Shown here: piece after piece, positions 10,127 to 20,847 of the stretch
Layout: each line of letters begins with the position of its first letter
Position numbering within the stretch: position 1 is the first letter of the stretch
Origin: Verrucomicrobiales bacterium
GTDB lineage: Bacteria > Verrucomicrobiota > Verrucomicrobiia > Verrucomicrobiales > DEV007
Assembly (NCBI GenBank): GCA_016795505.1
Contig: JAEUHH010000074.1
Location: 18,169-82,168 of the forward strand
Direction: 5' to 3'
Length of the DNA: 64,000 nt
The notes under the pieces: generated by a model
What the model was told of the DNA's origin: nothing
The model's input: only the letters and a program-made list of their open reading frames with translations
Databases searched by the model: none
Program-made: the position numbers and the translations under genes

Positions 10127-13069
10127 ATGAAAATTGCCCCCCGGCTCTTCACTCTCGCTTTCGCTTTCTCGATGGCTCTCTTCGCCGCGGCACCCGCCGC
10201 CCAGGCCGAGTTTGCCTTCAAGAAAGGCGACCGCATCGCCTATATCGGAAATGCCCTCGCCGATCGCATGCAGCACGACGGCTGGCTGGAAACGCTGCTC
10301 CAGAGCGAACAGCCCGACAAGGAACTGGTCTTCCGCAATCTCGGCTTTGTCGGTGATCAGGTCGCCCACCGGCCGCGAAACAAGGACTTCCCCACGGCAG
10401 AGTTCTACCTCCAGCACGTCAAAGCCGACGTGATCTTCGCCTTCTTCGGCTACAACGAATCCTTCGCCGGGGATGCGGGCCTGCCCAAGTTCAAGGAGGA
10501 TCTCTCCAAAATGATCGACAGCTACCGGGCGCTGAAGCCCAACGGTGAGAGCGAGCCGCGCATCGTGCTTTTTTCTCCGATCGCCCACGAGGACCTCAAA
10601 AGCCCCAACCTCCCGGATGGCAAAGCCAACAATGAGCGCCTCGCCAAATACACCGCCGCCATCGCCGAGGTCGCCCAGGCGAAGAACACCGGCTACGTCG
10701 ACCTCTTCACCACCAGCCAGAAGCGATACGAAGCGTCGGAGGCCCCGCTGACCATCAATGGCGTTCATCTCAGCACCGAAGGCAACCGCCAGATCGGCGA
10801 GGTGATCGCGGAGAGCCTGCTGGGCAAGAAGGTCGCCGCCGCCGAGAGCCTGGAATCCCTGCGGAAAGCCGTGGTGGACAAGAACTGGCACTGGTTCAAC
10901 CGCTACCGCGCCACCGACGGCAACGACATCTGGGGCAGCCGCGCCGATCTGAAATTCGTCAAAGACCAGACCAACCGCGAGGTGCTCCAGCACGAACTGA
11001 TCATGCTCGACGTGATGTCCGCCAACCGCGACCAGCGGGTCTGGGCGCTGGCCCGCGGCAGTGATCTGGCCGTCGACGACAGCAACGTCCCGAGACCGAT
11101 CCCGGTCGAGTCGAACGTGGGCGGGAAGAGCAGCATGTCGAGCAAGGAAAAGGAGGGCAATCTCGACTACGTGAGCGGCGAGGCCGGCATCGCGAAGATG
11201 AAGGTGCCGGAAGGCTTCAAGGTCAATTTGTTCGCCGATGAATCCCGTTTCCCGGAACTGGCCAACCCCGTGCAACTCCAGGTCGATGGCAAAGGCCGCC
11301 TCTGGGCCGCCGCGTGGAAGACTTACCCGAAATGGGAACCGCTCAAGGAAATGGACGACCGGCTCCTCATCTTCCCCGATGACGATCGCGACGGGGTCGC
11401 CGACCGCTGCATCACGTTTGCGAAGGTGCACAACCCCCTCGGTTTCGAGTTCTGGGGTGGCGGCGTCATCGTCACCCGTCAGCCCGACATCCTGTTCCTG
11501 AAGGACACCGATGGCGATGACGTCGCGGATGTCGAGATCGTCATCATGCAGGGCATCGACTCTGCCGACACCCATCATGCCGCGAACAACCTGATCTTCG
11601 GACCGGACGGCGGCATCTACTACCAGAGCGGCATTTTCAAGCACAACAACATCGAGCACCCCTGGGGACCGTCCCTCAGCACCGGCGCGTCGGCCATGTA
11701 TCGCTTCGATCCCCGCCGATTCACCATCGGCGTCATCGCCGACAACAGCCCGAATCCCCACGGCACTGCTTTTGACCGCTGGGGTTACCTCTACGCCACC
11801 GACGGCACCGGCGGCCGCGCCTATCAGGTCCGCCCGGAAGGAAAAGGCTTCAAAATGTATGAACTGCTGAAGAAACAGGTCCGTCCCGTTCCGGCCAGCG
11901 AGATCCTCTCCAGCGCCCATTTCCCCGACGAAATGCAGCAGAATTTCCTGATCTGCAACGCCATCGGATTCCTCGGCATCAAGCAATACAAGCTGAACCG
12001 CGATGGCGGATCCCCATACACCCGCGAAAGCGGTTCGGGCAAGGACAAGAAGGTGGAGACGCTCACCACCCGCCTCGGCGAAGTCTGGGGCGAGCCCGTC
12101 GAGGACCTCCTCGTCAGCGAGGACAAGAATTTCCGCCCCGCGGACGCCATCGTCGGCGAGGACGGCGCCCTTTATGTGGCCGACTGGCACAATGTCATCA
12201 TCGGCCACATGCAGCACAACATCCGCGACCCCAACCGTGACCACAAGCACGGCCGCATCTACCGGATGACCTATCCGGCGCGTCCCCTCCAGGCCCCTGT
12301 AAAGATCGACGGAGCCAGCCTGCCCGAGTTGATGGCCAATCTCCAGCACCCCGTCGACGGCGTGCGCCATCGCACCCGCGTCGAACTGAGCGAACGCCCC
12401 ACCGCGGAGGTCATCGCCGCCTGCAAGGAGTGGATGAAGCAGTTCGATCCCGCCAACAAGGACCATGCCCACGCCCTCCTCGAGGCGCTCTGGCTGCACC
12501 AGCAGCACAATGTGCGCAACACCGAGCTGCTGAACAGCCTCCTGAAATCGCCCGAGCCCCACGCCCGCGTGGCCGCCACCACGGTCCAGCACTTCTGGTT
12601 CAATGTCGACCACACCGGCGGTGGCAGCACGGGATCCGAGCACGATCCCCTCGCCCAGCCCGACCAGAAATCCGGCGTCATTTCAGACACCCCGGATCTG
12701 ACCGAGGTGCGCATCGGCACCATCATCGAGCGGATGCGCTACGACGTGCAGAACTTCCAAGTCAAGGCGGGCAAGAAGATCAAGCTCACCTTCGCCAACC
12801 CCGACTTCCTGCCGCACAACCTCGTCATCACCCAGCCCAAAGCCGCCGACGAGGTGGCCATCGCCGCCATCCAACTCGCGGAGAAAGGCTTCGCGCTGGG
12901 CTTCGTACCGGATCACCCGAAAGTCCTGTTCCACACCAAATTGCTCGACCATAAGGGCGAGGAAGTTCTCGAATTCAACGCCCCGGATCAACCCGGCGAC
13001 TACGAGTTCGTCTGCACCTTCCCCGGTCACCACCTGCTCATGCGGGGCATCATGAAAGTCGTGAAATAA
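10127..13069 (+). CDS. Secreted three-module protein: SGNH hydrolase, PVC-type dehydrogenase beta-propeller, C-terminal cupredoxin
   Basis: About 980 residues with a clear signal peptide ([18 protein letters not shown]... ending AQA). Module 1 (about 28-240) is a GDSL/SGNH-like fold ([38 protein letters not shown]). Module 2 (about 350-720) resembles the PVC membrane-bound dehydrogenase propeller ([21 protein letters not shown]..., [28 protein letters not shown]). Module 3, the last 120 residues, is an azurin/plastocyanin-type domain with candidate type-1 copper ligands in LPHNL and in the terminal Cys, His and Met of [14 protein letters not shown]. No CxxCH heme motif is seen, though relatives often carry one. 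ATG at 10109, six codons upstream, is an alternative start. It lies upstream of a sulfatase gene but is separated from it by a terminator. Electron transfer coupled to sugar or alcohol oxidation is inferred. Confidence 0.88.
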   Translation: MKIAPRLFTLAFAFSMALFAAAPAAQAEFAFKKGDRIAYIGNALADRMQHDGWLETLLQSEQPDKELVFRNLGFVGDQVAHRPRNKDFPTAEFYLQHVKADVIFAFFGYNESFAGDAGLPKFKEDLSKMIDSYRALKPNGESEPRIVLFSPIAHEDLKSPNLPDGKANNERLAKYTAAIAEVAQAKNTGYVDLFTTSQKRYEASEAPLTINGVHLSTEGNRQIGEVIAESLLGKKVAAAESLESLRKAVVDKNWHWFNRYRATDGNDIWGSRADLKFVKDQTNREVLQHELIMLDVMSANRDQRVWALARGSDLAVDDSNVPRPIPVESNVGGKSSMSSKEKEGNLDYVSGEAGIAKMKVPEGFKVNLFADESRFPELANPVQLQVDGKGRLWAAAWKTYPKWEPLKEMDDRLLIFPDDDRDGVADRCITFAKVHNPLGFEFWGGGVIVTRQPDILFLKDTDGDDVADVEIVIMQGIDSADTHHAANNLIFGPDGGIYYQSGIFKHNNIEHPWGPSLSTGASAMYRFDPRRFTIGVIADNSPNPHGTAFDRWGYLYATDGTGGRAYQVRPEGKGFKMYELLKKQVRPVPASEILSSAHFPDEMQQNFLICNAIGFLGIKQYKLNRDGGSPYTRESGSGKDKKVETLTTRLGEVWGEPVEDLLVSEDKNFRPADAIVGEDGALYVADWHNVIIGHMQHNIRDPNRDHKHGRIYRMTYPARPLQAPVKIDGASLPELMANLQHPVDGVRHRTRVELSERPTAEVIAACKEWMKQFDPANKDHAHALLEALWLHQQHNVRNTELLNSLLKSPEPHARVAATTVQHFWFNVDHTGGGSTGSEHDPLAQPDQKSGVISDTPDLTEVRIGTIIERMRYDVQNFQVKAGKKIKLTFANPDFLPHNLVITQPKAADEVAIAAIQLAEKGFALGFVPDHPKVLFHTKLLDHKGEEVLEFNAPDQPGDYEFVCTFPGHHLLMRGIMKVVK

Positions 13070-13101
13070 TCCGACTCCCCTGATTCCTTCGATTTGACGC
13101 C

Positions 13102-13142
13102 GCGCCGTGCGAGCCCCGCTGAGGGGCCTGCACGGCGCTTTT
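13102..13142 (+). terminator. Rho-independent terminator after the cupredoxin gene
   Basis: A perfect 9-bp stem GCGCCGTGC/GCACGGCGC (13102-13110 and 13130-13138), with a second small CCCC/GGGG stem inside the loop, followed directly by TTTT. It lies 33 bp after the stop codon at 13069. Confidence 0.85.
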
Positions 13143-13193
13143 CGTTGTCATCTGCCGTTGCCAAAGGAGGAGAAATCGAAAACCTTGTCGCCC

Positions 13194-14807
13194 ATGAACC
13201 CGCGTCCCCTGCTCCTTTCACTCCTCCTGCTCGCTGCCGCCGTGCTCCCCTGCCCGGGCGCGGATCGGCCCAATATTGTCTTCATCTTTTCGGACGATCA
13301 TTCACCCAATGCCATCGGTGCCTATGACCGCTGGCTCAAGTCCGTCAATCCCACCCCGCGCATCGACGAACTCGCCGCCCAGGGCATGCTCTTCGAGCGC
13401 AGCTACTGCACCAATTCCATTTGCGGTCCCGTCCGTGCCGTCATCGAGACCGGCAAACACAGCCATCTCAACGGCTTTCGGCAGAATGGCGACCAATTCA
13501 ACTGGGACCAGCCCACCTTTGCCAAACTCCTCCAGAAAGGCGGCTATCAGACCGTCCTTTACGGCAAATACCATCTCGAAGGCAAACCCCAGGGTTATGA
13601 CGATTGGAAAGTCCTGCCCGGCCAGGGCCTCTACTACAATCCCGACTTCATCACCCCCGACGGCAAGGTCACCATCGAGGGCTACTGCACCGACATCGTC
13701 ACCGACCTCGCCGTCGATTGGCTCAAAGAGAAGCGCGACCCCGCCAAGCCCTTCCTCCTGCGCGTCCAGCACAAGGCGCCCCACCGCAACTGGATGCCCG
13801 CCCCGCGCCACCTCGGCATCTACGACGATGTCCTCATCCCCGAGCCGCCCACCCTCTTCACCAAGCACGAGTCGCAGGCTTCGCCTTCCCGGCATCAGGA
13901 ACTGGAAGTCGACCGCCACATGGATCTCAACTACGACCTGTTCGTCGACCTCACTGCCGATTTCAATCAGCCGCCCTCCCAGCAGCGGCAGGACCGCTCC
14001 GCCTGGCAGAACATGCAGCGCATGACCGCCGCCCAGATGGACGCCTGGCGCGCCTATTACGGCCCGCTCGACAAGGCCTTCCACGAAGCCAATCTCTACG
14101 GCGAAGCCCTCGTCCGCTGGAAGCACCAGCGCTACCTCCGCAACTACCTCGCCTGCGTGAAAGGCGTCGACGAAAGCGTCGGCCGGCTCATGGACACGCT
14201 GAAGGAAATGAATCTGGCAGACAACACCATCGTTATCTATTCCGCCGACCAGGGATTCTACCTCGGCGACCGCGGCTGGTATGACAAACGCTGGATGTAC
14301 GAGCCCTCCCTCGAGATGCCCCTCATCGTGAAATGGCCCGGCGTCACCTCCCCCGGCTCACGGAATCATGACCTGGTGCAGAATCTCGACTACGCCGAGA
14401 CCTTCCTCGAGATGGCCGGCGTCGCCGTGCCCGACGACATGCAGGGCCGCTCCCTGGTCCCGCTGCTGAAAGGCGAAAAGCCGAAGGAATGGCGCGATGC
14501 CATCTACTACCACTACTTCGAGTATCCCAGCGTCCACATGGTCGCCCGCCAGCGCGGCGTGCGCACCGATCGCTTCAAGCTCATCCACTTCTATCAGTTT
14601 GGAGAGTGGGAATTCTACGATCTCGACGCCGACCCGCAGGAACTGACCAACCAGTATGCGAATCCGGTCTATGCCACCGAGGTCGCCCGCCTCAAGGAAC
14701 GGCTCGAAAAGCTGAAGGCACAATACGCCGACGACAGCGACATCTCGGAGATGCCCAAGTCCTGGCAGGAGGAAGTCCGCAAGCCGGCCCCCAAGCCCGG
14801 AGCGTGA
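13194..14807 (+). CDS. Sulfatase (type I, formylglycine-dependent)
   Basis: A secreted arylsulfatase-family hydrolase of 537 residues. The signal peptide begins MNPRPLLLSLLLLAA. The metal-binding start RPNIVFIFSDDHS is followed by the active-site signature CGPVR (in SICGPVRAVIETG), whose Cys is converted to formylglycine by a maturase not seen here. A second metal region (YSADQGFYLGDRGWYDKRWMYE) lies in the C-terminal half. The frame is open from 13107, but residues before 13194 have no signal-peptide character. A strong AGGAGG at 13165-13170 is too far from this ATG for ideal use and suggests that the in-frame TTG at 13185 could also initiate. The substrate is probably a sulfated polysaccharide, as for many PVC sulfatases. 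Confidence 0.93.
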   Translation: MNPRPLLLSLLLLAAAVLPCPGADRPNIVFIFSDDHSPNAIGAYDRWLKSVNPTPRIDELAAQGMLFERSYCTNSICGPVRAVIETGKHSHLNGFRQNGDQFNWDQPTFAKLLQKGGYQTVLYGKYHLEGKPQGYDDWKVLPGQGLYYNPDFITPDGKVTIEGYCTDIVTDLAVDWLKEKRDPAKPFLLRVQHKAPHRNWMPAPRHLGIYDDVLIPEPPTLFTKHESQASPSRHQELEVDRHMDLNYDLFVDLTADFNQPPSQQRQDRSAWQNMQRMTAAQMDAWRAYYGPLDKAFHEANLYGEALVRWKHQRYLRNYLACVKGVDESVGRLMDTLKEMNLADNTIVIYSADQGFYLGDRGWYDKRWMYEPSLEMPLIVKWPGVTSPGSRNHDLVQNLDYAETFLEMAGVAVPDDMQGRSLVPLLKGEKPKEWRDAIYYHYFEYPSVHMVARQRGVRTDRFKLIHFYQFGEWEFYDLDADPQELTNQYANPVYATEVARLKERLEKLKAQYADDSDISEMPKSWQEEVRKPAPKPGA

Positions 14808-14853
14808 AGTCCCCGGAGCCAGCCGACTCCGGGTACACAGCTCGATCCCTTCC

Positions 14854-15483
14854 TTACGGGGCCTTGTAGCCAGCGGGGATGACGAACACGTCATCGGACA
14901 CCGGGCCATCGCTCAGGCTGACCAGTTTGGTCGTGAATTTGAGCCCCTGCTGCTCAAACTCCGTCTTCACCGCGATGCCCGGCACATCCGGTTGCTTCGG
15001 CGCGCCCGGTGCGGACAACTGGGCCAGGATCTTGAGCTGCTCCCGCAGTTTTTCCTGATTCGGATAGTTCTTTGCCACCCACAGTTTCACCACCATCCCC
15101 TGGTTCTCGATCCGATAGATCTCGCACTCGTGGCCATCCACCGTCTCCTTCTCACCGGTTGCGGTCACCTGGGAAACCGCCGCATCCGCCGCCCCGGCTT
15201 CCTGCCCCGGCACCTGTGCCGCAAGCGCCTGGAGTTGTTTCGTGTTCATCGTCACCACCATCTTCTGGTCGTGCATCAGCGTCGTCATGTCGCCCGTCGC
15301 GGCATTGATGATCACCGACGAGGTGGTGCCATTGTCGGAGCGCGCCTTGTCCCCCTTGATCCACATGGTGGAGCGGGAACTGACGCCGTTCACGATCGTG
15401 TCCTGGACCATCGTGATATCGGCCCTCGCCGGGAAGGCGGAAAGCAGGGCGAGCAGGATGGTGGCTGTCGAAGTCAATTTCAT
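14854..15483 (-). CDS. Secreted DUF4412-like protein
   Basis: 209 residues with a signal peptide (MKLTSTATILLALLSAFPARA). The mature part (ITMVQDTIVNG..., MWIKGDKARSD, TGDMTTLMHDQKMVVTM) fits the DUF4412 pattern of periplasmic beta-rich proteins resembling LolA-type lipid carriers. The frame extends upstream to 15531, but that part lacks signal-peptide character. It is convergent with the sulfatase, and a GC-rich hairpin without a T-run lies in the 46 bp between the two stops. No function is known. Confidence 0.8.
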   Translation of the reverse strand: MKLTSTATILLALLSAFPARADITMVQDTIVNGVSSRSTMWIKGDKARSDNGTTSSVIINAATGDMTTLMHDQKMVVTMNTKQLQALAAQVPGQEAGAADAAVSQVTATGEKETVDGHECEIYRIENQGMVVKLWVAKNYPNQEKLREQLKILAQLSAPGAPKQPDVPGIAVKTEFEQQGLKFTTKLVSLSDGPVSDDVFVIPAGYKAP

Positions 15484-15681
15484 GGGTATTTTCAGTGGTT
15501 GTGTCAGATACCGACCGCCCCCACTGGCCACAGCCAGTCATTGAGCCGATCGTGGAAAGACGGACGATCGACCGCCCTTGTCATGCGGGAAATGATCATC
15601 CCCAGCCAGGCCCGGCATCGCCCGACACAAACCCGTGCCCCCCGGTTTATCCTGTGCTATCCATCCCGTCCGAACTGAATT

Positions 15682-15725
15682 CCGATCATACCCTGTTGCC
15701 TCTCCGATCATACCCTGTTTGATCA
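15682..15725. repeat. 22-bp periodic palindromic repeat, locus B (two units)
   Basis: Two direct units, each opening CCGATCAT and carrying core ACCCTGT (15690-15696 and 15712-15718, 22 bp apart). The array ends 19 bp before the ATG of the SNF2 gene at 15745, so it would lie in the 5' leader or promoter of that gene. Confidence 0.85.
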
Positions 15726-15744
15726 GAAACCATCATCCGCCGCC

Positions 15745-18700
15745 ATGCCCGATCCCGTCGTTCTCTCCGAAAAGTTGCTCATGGACACCGGCGGCTGGCG
15801 GGAGTTGAAGGCAGCCCGGCTCATCCATGGCGCCGGGAAGGTCGAGGAGGCCCGCTACGCGAACGGCGTGCTCGAAGGACTCGTCCTCGATCAGGGGAAG
15901 AGCCGCAAGGTCCGGGTCGACATCAAGACCCGCACCTGGTGGGACAATCACTGCTCCTGCCCGGTCGCCCGCCGCGATGGCGCGGTCTGCTCGCACGCGC
16001 TGGCAGTGGCCTTGCAGATCATCGAGCCCGTCTCGGCTCCCGCATCGTCATCTCCGTCCCCGCCCGGAGCCGTCGCTGCCAGGCCGTCTGCTCCCGCAGA
16101 ACCGAAGCTCAGCCCCGCCTGGCCGGCCTTCACCGATTCGCCGGAGACGCCCGATGCCATCCCGGCCCAGTTGTTCGTCGTCCTCGCTCCGCAGATCGCG
16201 ACTGCCTGGGAGAAAGGACGGCTCCTCGCCGGCATCGAAATCGCCATCGGCGACGGACCACGAAGCCTCCTCGCGGCGGCTAAGCCCGGAGGCGCCCCAT
16301 TGTTTCTCGGTCCCCGCGACATCGTATTGTGGCGCGTGCTCCAGGCCATCACGCCGGAGCAGGTGCCGGGCATGATGCAACTCGGTCGCTCCGACTTTCT
16401 CCGCCTGCTCGACGCCCTCGGCGGACATCCCCGCGTCACCTTTGGGAAGAAAGACCCCGCCCGGATCGCCCTCTCGGCCTACCGACCACCGCTGGGCATC
16501 GCCCGCGGCCGTTTGCGCGTCGACTGGCCCACCGGGATCACCCCGCTGATCGAGCCAGCGGCTGAAACGGCCTGGGCGCTGGATGGTTCGGTCTTTCGCC
16601 CCGTCGCGCCGGGCCTGCCGGCGGCTCTGCGGACCATCTTGGACAAAGCGGGCTATGCCCTGGAGCCACTCACCGCACCAGCCGCACTCGCCGCGCTGGA
16701 GGAGGCTTTTGCCGTGCCAGCCGACGCCGTCGATCGCCTGCCCCGCCTCGTCGCTCCCCAGGTGGAACTCGATCTTGAGGGCTCCCTCAATCACTTGGAA
16801 GCGACCCTCTACTTCCGCTATCCCGACCGGCCCCGGCGCCCGGCCGACTCGCCCGCCGGCGGCTTCTTGCCCGATCCCCACGATCCCGAACGTCTGCTGT
16901 TGCCCGATGCCGCAGCCGAGCGGGCTGCGGTGGCGGCTCTCCTGCCCTGGGGGTTCGGCGATCCAGACGCCCGCGGCACGCTCGTGCTGAAGGACAAAGC
17001 CGCCATCCTGCGTTTCTTCGCCCACGGCTTTCACCGTCTCGACCCCGCCTGGAAGATCACCACCGGCCAGCGCTTCGATCATGCCTCGCGACAGGTGGAG
17101 CCCGTCACCGCCGGCTTCGAATTTACCTCATCGGGTGAGAATTGGTTCGCCATGGAGTTGGAGTTCACCACGCCTGGCGGCACCCGGTTCACCCGCGAGG
17201 AGATCCAGCGCCTGTTGCAGAAAGGCCAGCATTCCCAGCAGACCGCCGGTGGCAAGATCGCGGTGATCGATCCCGATCTGCTCGACGAGTTGAACGAAGC
17301 CGTCACCGACATCGAAGCCCGCCAGGAGCGACCCGGCACCTTCCGGGTATCCGCCCAGCACGCCGGCTACCTGCGACAGACGGCCGCCGAGACCGGGGTC
17401 GCGATCCGAGGCAGCGTGCCGTGGGAAACGCAGCCCACCACGCTCTCCGTGGCCGCTTCCATCGACGGCCTGCTCAGGCCCTATCAGCGCGATGGGGTAC
17501 TCTGGATGCTGGGCCTCGCGGCCCGGAATCTCGGGGGCATCCTCGCCGATGACATGGGTCTCGGAAAGACCCTGCAGGCTCTGGCCTTCCTCAGTTCGAT
17601 CGACCGCTCGGGATCGCCCGCTCTCGTCGTGTGTCCCTCGTCACTGGTTCACAACTGGATTGATGAGGCGGCCAAATTCACGCCCCACCTGAAGGCCGTC
17701 GCGCTGACCGGTCCCAACCGCCACACGCTCATGGCCGCCTCCGCCGATGCCGACCTCTGGGTCACCAGCTACGCGTTGCTCCGTCTCGATGCCGACACCC
17801 TGACGAGGCGGGAATTTTCCGCCGTCATTCTCGACGAAGCCCAGCAGATCAAGAATCCCGATGCCCAGGTAGCGAAAGCCGCCCATGCCCTGCGCGCCCG
17901 ACACCGGCTCGCCCTCACCGGCACGCCGATCGAAAACTCCGTCCGCGACCTGTGGTCGGTGATGCATTTCGCCCTGCCCGGCTACCTGGGAAGCCGAAAG
18001 GACTTCTCCGAGCGCTTCGAGAAGCCGATCGGCACCGGTGATGCCGCCACCCGCCGCCGCCTCGCCCGTCGCCTGCAACCGGTCATCCTGCGCCGCCTCA
18101 AATCCGAAGTCGCCCGCGACCTGCCGGAGAAAATCGAGCAGGTCATCCACTGCGATCTCGGCGAGGAGCAACGGGCCGTCTACGACCAGATCCTCCGCGA
18201 GAGCCGCGCCACCATCCTCGACGCCGAGGGCAACCGGAAACGCATGCTCGCCCTGACGGCTCTGCTGCGACTGCGCCAGGCCTGCTGCGACCTGCGCCTG
18301 CTCGGCCTGCCGGATCTGAAGCCCGAAGAGGCCTCGGTAAAGCTCGATGCCGTCGAGGAACTCATCGCCGATGCCGTCGAGGGCGGCCATCGCGTGCTCG
18401 TCTTCAGCCAGTTCGTCGAGATGCTGCGCGTCCTCGTGCCCGTTTTTGCGGAACGCGGCTGGCAGTATGCTTATCTCGACGGGCAGACGAAGAACCGCGG
18501 CGAGGTGGTCCGTCGTTTTCAGGAGCGCGCCGACATTCCCGTCTTCCTCATCAGCCTGAAAGCCGGCGGAGTCGGCCTGAACCTGACCGGCGCCGACACC
18601 GTGATCCACATCGATCCCTGGTGGAATCCCGCCGTCGAGGCCCAGGCCACCGACCGCGCCCACCGCATCGGCCAGACCCGCGTCGTCACCAGCTACAAGC

Positions 18701-18843
18701 TCATCGCCCGCGGCACAGTGGAGGAGAAGATTTTGGCGTTGCAGGAGCGGAAAAAGGAGACGATCCGAGCGATGCTCGATCAGGGCGAGGATGGTGGGGA
18801 TGCGGCGCTGACGGAGGCGGAGATTTTGGAGTTGATTGGGTAG
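15745..18843 (+). CDS. SWIM zinc-finger SNF2-family DNA helicase
   Basis: A 1032-residue DEAD/H-like ATPase of the Swi2/Snf2 (RapA-related) family. A SWIM finger near residues 70-86 has the CxC...CxH pattern (CSCPVARRDGAVCSHA). The central region (about 170-560) is family-specific. The helicase core begins RPYQRDGVLWM, with Walker A DDMGLGKT (about 603-610), Walker B-type DEAQ in ILDEAQQIKN (about 695) and TGTPIENS. The C-lobe has SQFVEMLRVL, GGVGLNLTGAD and the arginine-finger region DRAHRIGQTR. Length and order are normal for bacterial SWIM-SNF2 proteins, which are thought to remodel or clear protein-DNA complexes. It precedes the accessory island but has the high GC and codon use of the core genome. 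Confidence 0.94.
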   Translation: MPDPVVLSEKLLMDTGGWRELKAARLIHGAGKVEEARYANGVLEGLVLDQGKSRKVRVDIKTRTWWDNHCSCPVARRDGAVCSHALAVALQIIEPVSAPASSSPSPPGAVAARPSAPAEPKLSPAWPAFTDSPETPDAIPAQLFVVLAPQIATAWEKGRLLAGIEIAIGDGPRSLLAAAKPGGAPLFLGPRDIVLWRVLQAITPEQVPGMMQLGRSDFLRLLDALGGHPRVTFGKKDPARIALSAYRPPLGIARGRLRVDWPTGITPLIEPAAETAWALDGSVFRPVAPGLPAALRTILDKAGYALEPLTAPAALAALEEAFAVPADAVDRLPRLVAPQVELDLEGSLNHLEATLYFRYPDRPRRPADSPAGGFLPDPHDPERLLLPDAAAERAAVAALLPWGFGDPDARGTLVLKDKAAILRFFAHGFHRLDPAWKITTGQRFDHASRQVEPVTAGFEFTSSGENWFAMELEFTTPGGTRFTREEIQRLLQKGQHSQQTAGGKIAVIDPDLLDELNEAVTDIEARQERPGTFRVSAQHAGYLRQTAAETGVAIRGSVPWETQPTTLSVAASIDGLLRPYQRDGVLWMLGLAARNLGGILADDMGLGKTLQALAFLSSIDRSGSPALVVCPSSLVHNWIDEAAKFTPHLKAVALTGPNRHTLMAASADADLWVTSYALLRLDADTLTRREFSAVILDEAQQIKNPDAQVAKAAHALRARHRLALTGTPIENSVRDLWSVMHFALPGYLGSRKDFSERFEKPIGTGDAATRRRLARRLQPVILRRLKSEVARDLPEKIEQVIHCDLGEEQRAVYDQILRESRATILDAEGNRKRMLALTALLRLRQACCDLRLLGLPDLKPEEASVKLDAVEELIADAVEGGHRVLVFSQFVEMLRVLVPVFAERGWQYAYLDGQTKNRGEVVRRFQERADIPVFLISLKAGGVGLNLTGADTVIHIDPWWNPAVEAQATDRAHRIGQTRVVTSYKLIARGTVEEKILALQERKKETIRAMLDQGEDGGDAALTEAEILELIG

Positions 18844-18964
18844 AGGGCAGTAGGATAGGATGCTTCTGACTCGCATGTAAACCGACATTTTTCCCCGTAA
18901 GCCCCGCTCCTTCGGCGCCTGCGCGACTAGATTACTCCATTAGCAGGAATATCCCTACTACCTT

Positions 18965-20719
18965 ATGCAAAAGACGGCCCACTTCCGCGTCGATCCGAAA
19001 CTCGCCCACGTCCTCGGCGAGAACTACACATCGAGCGAGAAGGCGCTCAAGGAACTAATCGACAATGCCTGGGATGCGGAAGCCACAGAGGTGCATGTCA
19101 CCGTTCCGAACATCCTCACCGACGCCCCCATCATCGTGCAGGACAACGGCAGCGGAATGAAGACCGCCGAGGTCGAAGCCGAATACCTCAACATCGCCAG
19201 CCCACGCTTCAGCCGCAAAGGCGACCGCACACCTAACCTCAACCGCACTGTTAAAGGCCGGAAAGGCATCGGCAAATTCGCCGGACTCATCCTCGCAAGC
19301 GAGATGGAACTCGTAACCCGAGCCGCTGGAAAGCGCACCAGTGTCCTCATATCTAAGACCGTACTGATGGGTGCTATCGGCGATCTCGAAAAGGTGCCCC
19401 TCCCTCTCGATGTCTCTGATTCCGATCCACTGGACGCCAAGGGTACAACCATTTCCCTGCGGAACCTCAATCCCAAGCTCTCCCACATTCAGCCCGACAA
19501 GCTCAAGGAACTCCTCGCCCTCGATTACGGCCGCGAGCGATCTTTCGTGATCTTCGTCAATGGCGAGCGCGTCTTCCACCACGACATTCAAGGCGAGAAG
19601 TTTCAGACCGAGATCACACTTCCCAACGGCCAGACCGCCAGCGTCTCCTACACCATCGCCGACAAACCCCTGCCAGGCAAAAAATCAGGACTCAACGTCC
19701 GTGTCGGCGGCAAGAGCATCGGCAAGCCCCACCTCTTCGGACTCGAAACCGACGACGCCCTCTCCGACCGACTACGCCGCCGCATCGTCGGAGAAATCAA
19801 CCTCCCTGCAGACTCCCTCGAACTCACCGCCGCTGGAGGCGATGTCATCGAGAGCGACAAAGGCTTCGAGATGCTCATGCAGGCCATGCCCGCCGAGCTA
19901 AAGCAGAATCTCGAAGCCACCCACACGAACGAGTTCAACCTCGCTAAAGCACGCCTAAGCAAGCAGACGAAACAGCGGCTGGAAAGCGTGCCCGAGCACC
20001 GCCGCACCATCGCCGAGGAGCGAATCACCCGCCTAATGCAGCGGTCCTTTCAGGAAGGCGAAAAACTGGAGCGCATTGAAGCCCTTGTCGCTCTCGTGCT
20101 CGATGCTTTGGAGATCGATGAATACTGGACCGTCTGCCAGCACGTCCATGACGCCGAAAAAGTCGACGTCTTCCACTTCGCTACCGCCCTCGAAGAATTC
20201 GGACTCTGCGACCTCGCCTTCATGGGCACCCAAGCCAAGCGCCGCTTGGAGTTTCTTGATGGATTAGACCGCCTCGCCGCCGACCCTAAAACAAGTGAGG
20301 CTCAAATGCACAAAGCACTTGCTACAAACCTTTGGGTCTTCGGCCCCGAATACAGCCTCATGGCCAGCAACCGCCAACTTCGCACCATCATCGAAGACTA
20401 CACCGGCCCCGACGCCACCGACCGCCCCGACCTCTTCCTCGCAGGCAACGTCCTCAGGCAACACCTACTCGTCGAGTTCAAGAAACCCACGGTAACTGTC
20501 GGACGTGACGCCGAAGCCCAAGCCAAAAAGTATGCAGACACCCTCTCGGGCAAACTTGGAATGTCCCTTGAAATCCTCATCATCGGCGGAGAGGTTGACG
20601 CCAAGCTCGTTGACGAATACACCGGCAAGAAAACTAAATTCACCAGCTACCGAGCCGTCATCGCCAGTGCGAAGACTCAGTTGGAATGGCTTATTGCGGA
20701 ACTCATTACGAAAGACTGA
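18965..20719 (+). CDS. GHKL (Hsp90/MORC-like) ATPase fused to a PD-(D/E)XK nuclease-like domain
   Basis: 584 residues. The N-terminal ATPase has the GHKL N-box E30-L-I-D-N34-A-W-D, the G1 box DNGSGM (60-65) and a glycine-rich lid (KGRKGIGKFAGL, about 96-107), so ATP binding is well supported. A helical middle follows. The C-terminal part (about 440-584) shows D489 in DRPDLFLAGN and E504-F-K506 in LLVEFKKP, the spacing of a PD-(D/E)XK nuclease, followed by a QAKKYADTL helix as in Shedu/DUF4263-type domains. GHKL-nuclease fusions are known from prokaryotic MORC-like and restriction-type defence systems. Whether it cuts DNA or RNA is unknown. It lies 121 bp after the SNF2 gene, same strand. Confidence 0.82.
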   Translation: MQKTAHFRVDPKLAHVLGENYTSSEKALKELIDNAWDAEATEVHVTVPNILTDAPIIVQDNGSGMKTAEVEAEYLNIASPRFSRKGDRTPNLNRTVKGRKGIGKFAGLILASEMELVTRAAGKRTSVLISKTVLMGAIGDLEKVPLPLDVSDSDPLDAKGTTISLRNLNPKLSHIQPDKLKELLALDYGRERSFVIFVNGERVFHHDIQGEKFQTEITLPNGQTASVSYTIADKPLPGKKSGLNVRVGGKSIGKPHLFGLETDDALSDRLRRRIVGEINLPADSLELTAAGGDVIESDKGFEMLMQAMPAELKQNLEATHTNEFNLAKARLSKQTKQRLESVPEHRRTIAEERITRLMQRSFQEGEKLERIEALVALVLDALEIDEYWTVCQHVHDAEKVDVFHFATALEEFGLCDLAFMGTQAKRRLEFLDGLDRLAADPKTSEAQMHKALATNLWVFGPEYSLMASNRQLRTIIEDYTGPDATDRPDLFLAGNVLRQHLLVEFKKPTVTVGRDAEAQAKKYADTLSGKLGMSLEILIIGGEVDAKLVDEYTGKKTKFTSYRAVIASAKTQLEWLIAELITKD

Positions 20720-20847
20720 ATCCAGATGGCAACCACACCTCTCCGACAACAAAACCTACTCCTTCCGGCCCCGCCTATTTCGAACTTCTCGATAAAGTGA
20801 ACCTTTCAGCCTGAAGCCTGCTAACAAACCCTTCACCCCCCATTGGC

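Noticed and set aside
10061..12643. 860-residue minus-strand frame opposite the propeller/cupredoxin gene
   Set aside because: Val/Asp/Gly/Leu-rich shadow of the real coding strand, no recognisable family.
14810..14840. Rho-independent terminator between the sulfatase and DUF4412 genes
   Set aside because: A CCCGGAG/CTCCGGG hairpin is present but no T-run follows on either strand, so I did not call it.
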